Below are positions 13,095 through 14,924 of a stretch of 14,924 nt of DNA, in pieces; position 1 is the first letter of the stretch; each line of letters starts with the position of its first letter. Where the stretch lies: contig DHXK01000191.1 in the NCBI GenBank assembly GCA_002413665.1, positions 3,862 to 18,785 of the forward strand, in the 5' to 3' direction. The position numbers were made by a program, and so were the translations under genes. Source of the stretch: Legionellales bacterium UBA5158. Lineage in GTDB: Bacteria > Pseudomonadota > Gammaproteobacteria > DSM-16500. Under the pieces are notes generated by a model. That model saw nothing but the letters and a program-made list of their open reading frames with translations, searched no databases and had not been told where the DNA came from.

Positions 13095-14099
13095 TTAATG
13101 AGTGCGAGAGTTTGCAATCCTTGTGAGTTCAAGAGCCAGCTTCACCGCAGCAGTTAAGCTACTAGCATCTGCTGATGTTGTTCCTGCGATATCTAATGCT
13201 GTGCCATGATCTACAGAGGTTCGTATAATAGGCAAACCTAATGTGACATTGACAGCATCGTGAAATCCTAAAAATTTCACAACAGGGAGAACTTGATCGT
13301 GATACATCCCTAAAATAATATCTGAATTTTTTAAATATTTCTCCAGAAAAACCGTGTCGGCGGGCAGTGGCCCGACAACTTGTATCCCCTCAGCGCGCAA
13401 TTCTTGTAAAGCAGGTTCGATAACATCAATTTCTTCTCGTCCCATATGACCGCTTTCGCCAGCATGTGGATTAAGTCCACATACTAAAATTTTGGGTGAT
13501 GGAATATTAAATTTATTTTGTAACTCTTGTTGAAGTAATCTAATTGTAGTTAAAAGTTTTTCGTGGGTGATAGCATCAGGCACTTTCGCAAGAGGAATAT
13601 GTGTAGTTAATAATGCAACTTTTATTTCATTTACCACAAATAACATAACGGAATGTTTGACACCACAAAGCTGCGCTAAAAATTCAGTATGACCTGAAAA
13701 ATAAATGTTGGCGTCATTGATTATGCTTTTTTGTACGGGGCCTGTGACTAAAGCATCCGCTTTTTTTTGTAGACAAAGATGTGTAGCGGTTTCTATGCAG
13801 CGTATAACATATTTTGAATTATTAACATTTAGCTGACCAGGTACGCATGTTTCATTTAATGCTATGGGAATTATGTTTAACTCGCCTGATTGATGAGCGG
13901 TTGATTTTTTGGCTTCATCAAAAATACGAATAGTGATGGGCAATTTTAATAGATCCGCGCGCGCGCGAAATAAATCCGGATCTCCAACAATTATTAATTC
14001 AGCTGAAAAGGAGGCTTGTAATATTTTCAGCGTAATATCAGGACCAATCCCCGCAGGTTCACCTGGTGTGATCAGTATGCGCGGGAAATTTTTTTTCAC
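13095..14099 (-). CDS. pdxA: 4-hydroxythreonine-4-phosphate dehydrogenase
   Basis: Oxidises 4-phosphohydroxy-L-threonine with NAD to the precursor that PdxJ condenses into pyridoxine 5'-phosphate (DXP-dependent vitamin B6 pathway, cytoplasm). I place the start at the GTG at 14097-14099, giving 334 residues (E. coli 329) and an opening VKKNFPRILITPGEPAGIGP that fits the family. An in-frame ATG at 14258 would add 53 unrelated residues lying wholly inside surA. The metal-binding His residues in LLTTHIPL (His167), NPHAGESG (His212) and MYHDQVLP (His267) match E. coli 166, 211 and 266 with a one-residue offset. GHTEFLA and the substrate-binding SVDHGTA are also present. Its GTG lies 4 bases after the surA stop, reproducing the surA-pdxA order of E. 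coli, but tolC instead of rsmA comes next. Confidence 0.95.
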   Translation of the reverse strand: MKKNFPRILITPGEPAGIGPDITLKILQASFSAELIIVGDPDLFRARADLLKLPITIRIFDEAKKSTAHQSGELNIIPIALNETCVPGQLNVNNSKYVIRCIETATHLCLQKKADALVTGPVQKSIINDANIYFSGHTEFLAQLCGVKHSVMLFVVNEIKVALLTTHIPLAKVPDAITHEKLLTTIRLLQQELQNKFNIPSPKILVCGLNPHAGESGHMGREEIDVIEPALQELRAEGIQVVGPLPADTVFLEKYLKNSDIILGMYHDQVLPVVKFLGFHDAVNVTLGLPIIRTSVDHGTALDIAGTTSADASSLTAAVKLALELTRIANSRTH

Positions 14100-14103
14100 T
14101 TTT

Positions 14104-14924
14104 TTATTTCTCAAGGTTCGTGTGAATAAAGGCTTGGCCACGTAATTTAGCAATCCAGGCTTGTGATTCTTCTTCAAATTTTCTTTGATAAAGAAGTTGT
14201 TCAACTTGCTTATGCTGTTCTGCTGCATTGCCAGACTTCTCGGAATCGCGTAGGCCACTTAATTTAATGATGTGGAAACCATTAGGCGTTAAGATGGGCC
14301 CCATTATATCATTTTGTTTCATATGCACTAATTCACTGGCAAAAGCAGAGGGAATTTGTGGCAGTTTACGCCAGCCCAAATCGCCACCTTGTAGTGCGCC
14401 TGCGCTACCAGAATCGCTCATAGCCGCTTCACGGAAGCTCATTCCTTTATGAATTTTTGAAAGAACAATGTCAGCTTGTTTTTTTGCATTTGCCACATCC
14501 TGAGATGTAGGAACATCAGGCAATGCAATTAAAATGTCTTCTAAGTGATATTCTTTATTGTTATAGGCTAGCCAAGAAGCTGATCGCATAAAATCATCTA
14601 CTTCTTGTGGTGTAATTATGATGTGTGAGCCAATTTCCTGTTGTTGGATTTGTTGTAAAACAATCTCATCACGAATTTCTTTACGATAAGCTTTTACGTC
14701 CATGCCTTGTTTTTCTAATTGTTCATAAAGTTGTTTGACGGATAATTTATTTTGCGTTGCAATGTTGGTGATGGCTTTCTCCAGTGCAGCGTCATCAATT
14801 TTTATCCCAGCTTGTTCGCCTAATTGTAATTGTAATTTGCGGTTGATCAATTGTTCTAATACTTGTTTGCGAATAATGTCAGGAGAGGGGGGGGTAATAT
14901 TGTTGGAAGCCATTTGCCTCTTGG
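14104..14924 (-). CDS. surA: SurA-like periplasmic chaperone with one parvulin domain (5' truncated)
   Basis: Periplasmic chaperone that escorts outer-membrane proteins to the Bam complex. The window edge removes the signal peptide and first strands: the frame stays open past the ATG at 14913 as Lys-Arg-Gln, so that ATG is internal. Counting from it, residues 11-120 are the SurA N-terminal helical domain (IRKQVLEQLINRKLQLQLG, then ITPQEVDDF). Residues 121-221 are one parvulin domain (LEDILIALPDVPTS, LQGGDLGW, NGFHIIKL), most like SurA P1. Residues 230-263 are the C-terminal helix that packs onto the N-domain (QLLYQRKFEEESQAWIAKLRG). The second parvulin domain of E. coli SurA (428 aa) is absent, and the usual HILI reads DILI, so isomerase activity is doubtful. 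A run of eight C (14887-14894, coding strand) encodes Thr-Pro-Pro. It is followed by pdxA after 4 bases. Confidence 0.93.
   Translation of the reverse strand, partial: KRQMASNNITPPSPDIIRKQVLEQLINRKLQLQLGEQAGIKIDDAALEKAITNIATQNKLSVKQLYEQLEKQGMDVKAYRKEIRDEIVLQQIQQQEIGSHIIITPQEVDDFMRSASWLAYNNKEYHLEDILIALPDVPTSQDVANAKKQADIVLSKIHKGMSFREAAMSDSGSAGALQGGDLGWRKLPQIPSAFASELVHMKQNDIMGPILTPNGFHIIKLSGLRDSEKSGNAAEQHKQVEQLLYQRKFEEESQAWIAKLRGQAFIHTNLEK
14887..14894 (-). repeat. C8 homopolymer tract inside surA
   Basis: Eight consecutive G on the plus strand, C8 on the coding strand, lie in the surA N-domain and are read as part of ACC-CCC-CCC (Thr-Pro-Pro). The reading frame matches SurA on both sides, so the tract is in frame as given. 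Such a long G/C run stands out in this AT-rich window and is of the kind that changes length by slippage. Confidence 0.8.

Noticed and set aside
14100..14258. Extension of pdxA to the in-frame ATG at 14258, which would add 53 residues
   Set aside because: The added segment lies entirely within surA and resembles nothing in PdxA. The GTG at 14097-14099 gives the family length and starts right after the surA stop.
1..14924. CRISPR arrays, tRNA or rRNA genes, insertion sequences, toxin-antitoxin pairs
   Set aside because: I read both strands of the intergenic regions and saw no spaced repeats, cloverleaf-like sequence, transposase fragments or terminal inverted repeats with target duplications.

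Overview
The window is an ordinary-looking but densely packed piece of an AT-rich gammaproteobacterial chromosome. The surA-pdxA pair, the coaD-ferredoxin pair, an E. coli-type RpiA and type I asparaginase, a WaaA Kdo transferase and a TolC all point to a Gram-negative gammaproteobacterium. The low G+C, with several short or unrecognised helical and secreted proteins, would suit a host-associated Legionellales-like (Legionella/Coxiella/Berkiella-type) lineage. That placement is inference; nothing here names the species. I see no tRNA, rRNA, CRISPR array, insertion sequence or phage gene, and no gene-free stretch longer than about 200 bases.

Layout, left to right. The left edge cuts a DUF971 gene. 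A plus-strand block follows: an unrecognised helical protein, rpiA and ansA. On the minus strand lies a 704-residue soluble hybrid histidine kinase. Across a 182-base divergent region rich in palindromes is a small unrecognised plus-strand protein. A minus-strand pair, rpe then a VOC-fold protein, converges on it around a REP-like hairpin. Divergent from rpe are waaA and an overlapping exported nucleoside hydrolase. Converging on these is a minus-strand pair: a HolD-like/UDG-fold protein and a YiiX-like permuted papain-fold enzyme. Divergent from that pair are coaD and a 2[4Fe-4S] ferredoxin, then a small exported four-cysteine protein. The right end is a minus-strand block transcribed surA, pdxA, tolC, with surA cut by the right edge.

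Functionally the window mixes central metabolism (RpiA and Rpe of the non-oxidative pentose phosphate pathway, asparagine breakdown, CoA and pyridoxal phosphate synthesis) with envelope biogenesis (WaaA, SurA, TolC), DNA replication (HolD-like) and periplasmic nucleoside salvage.

The most unusual gene is the histidine kinase. Its first kinase module keeps all the ATP-binding boxes but has Asn where the phosphoacceptor His should be. Its second module keeps the His box but has lost the ATP-binding boxes. A complete receiver follows, then a long tail ending in Cys-Ser-Ile-Gln, which reads as a eukaryotic CaaX prenylation box. Also notable are a HolD-like protein that still looks like a catalytically dead family-4 uracil-DNA glycosylase, and a SurA with only one parvulin domain and a C8 tract in its coding strand.
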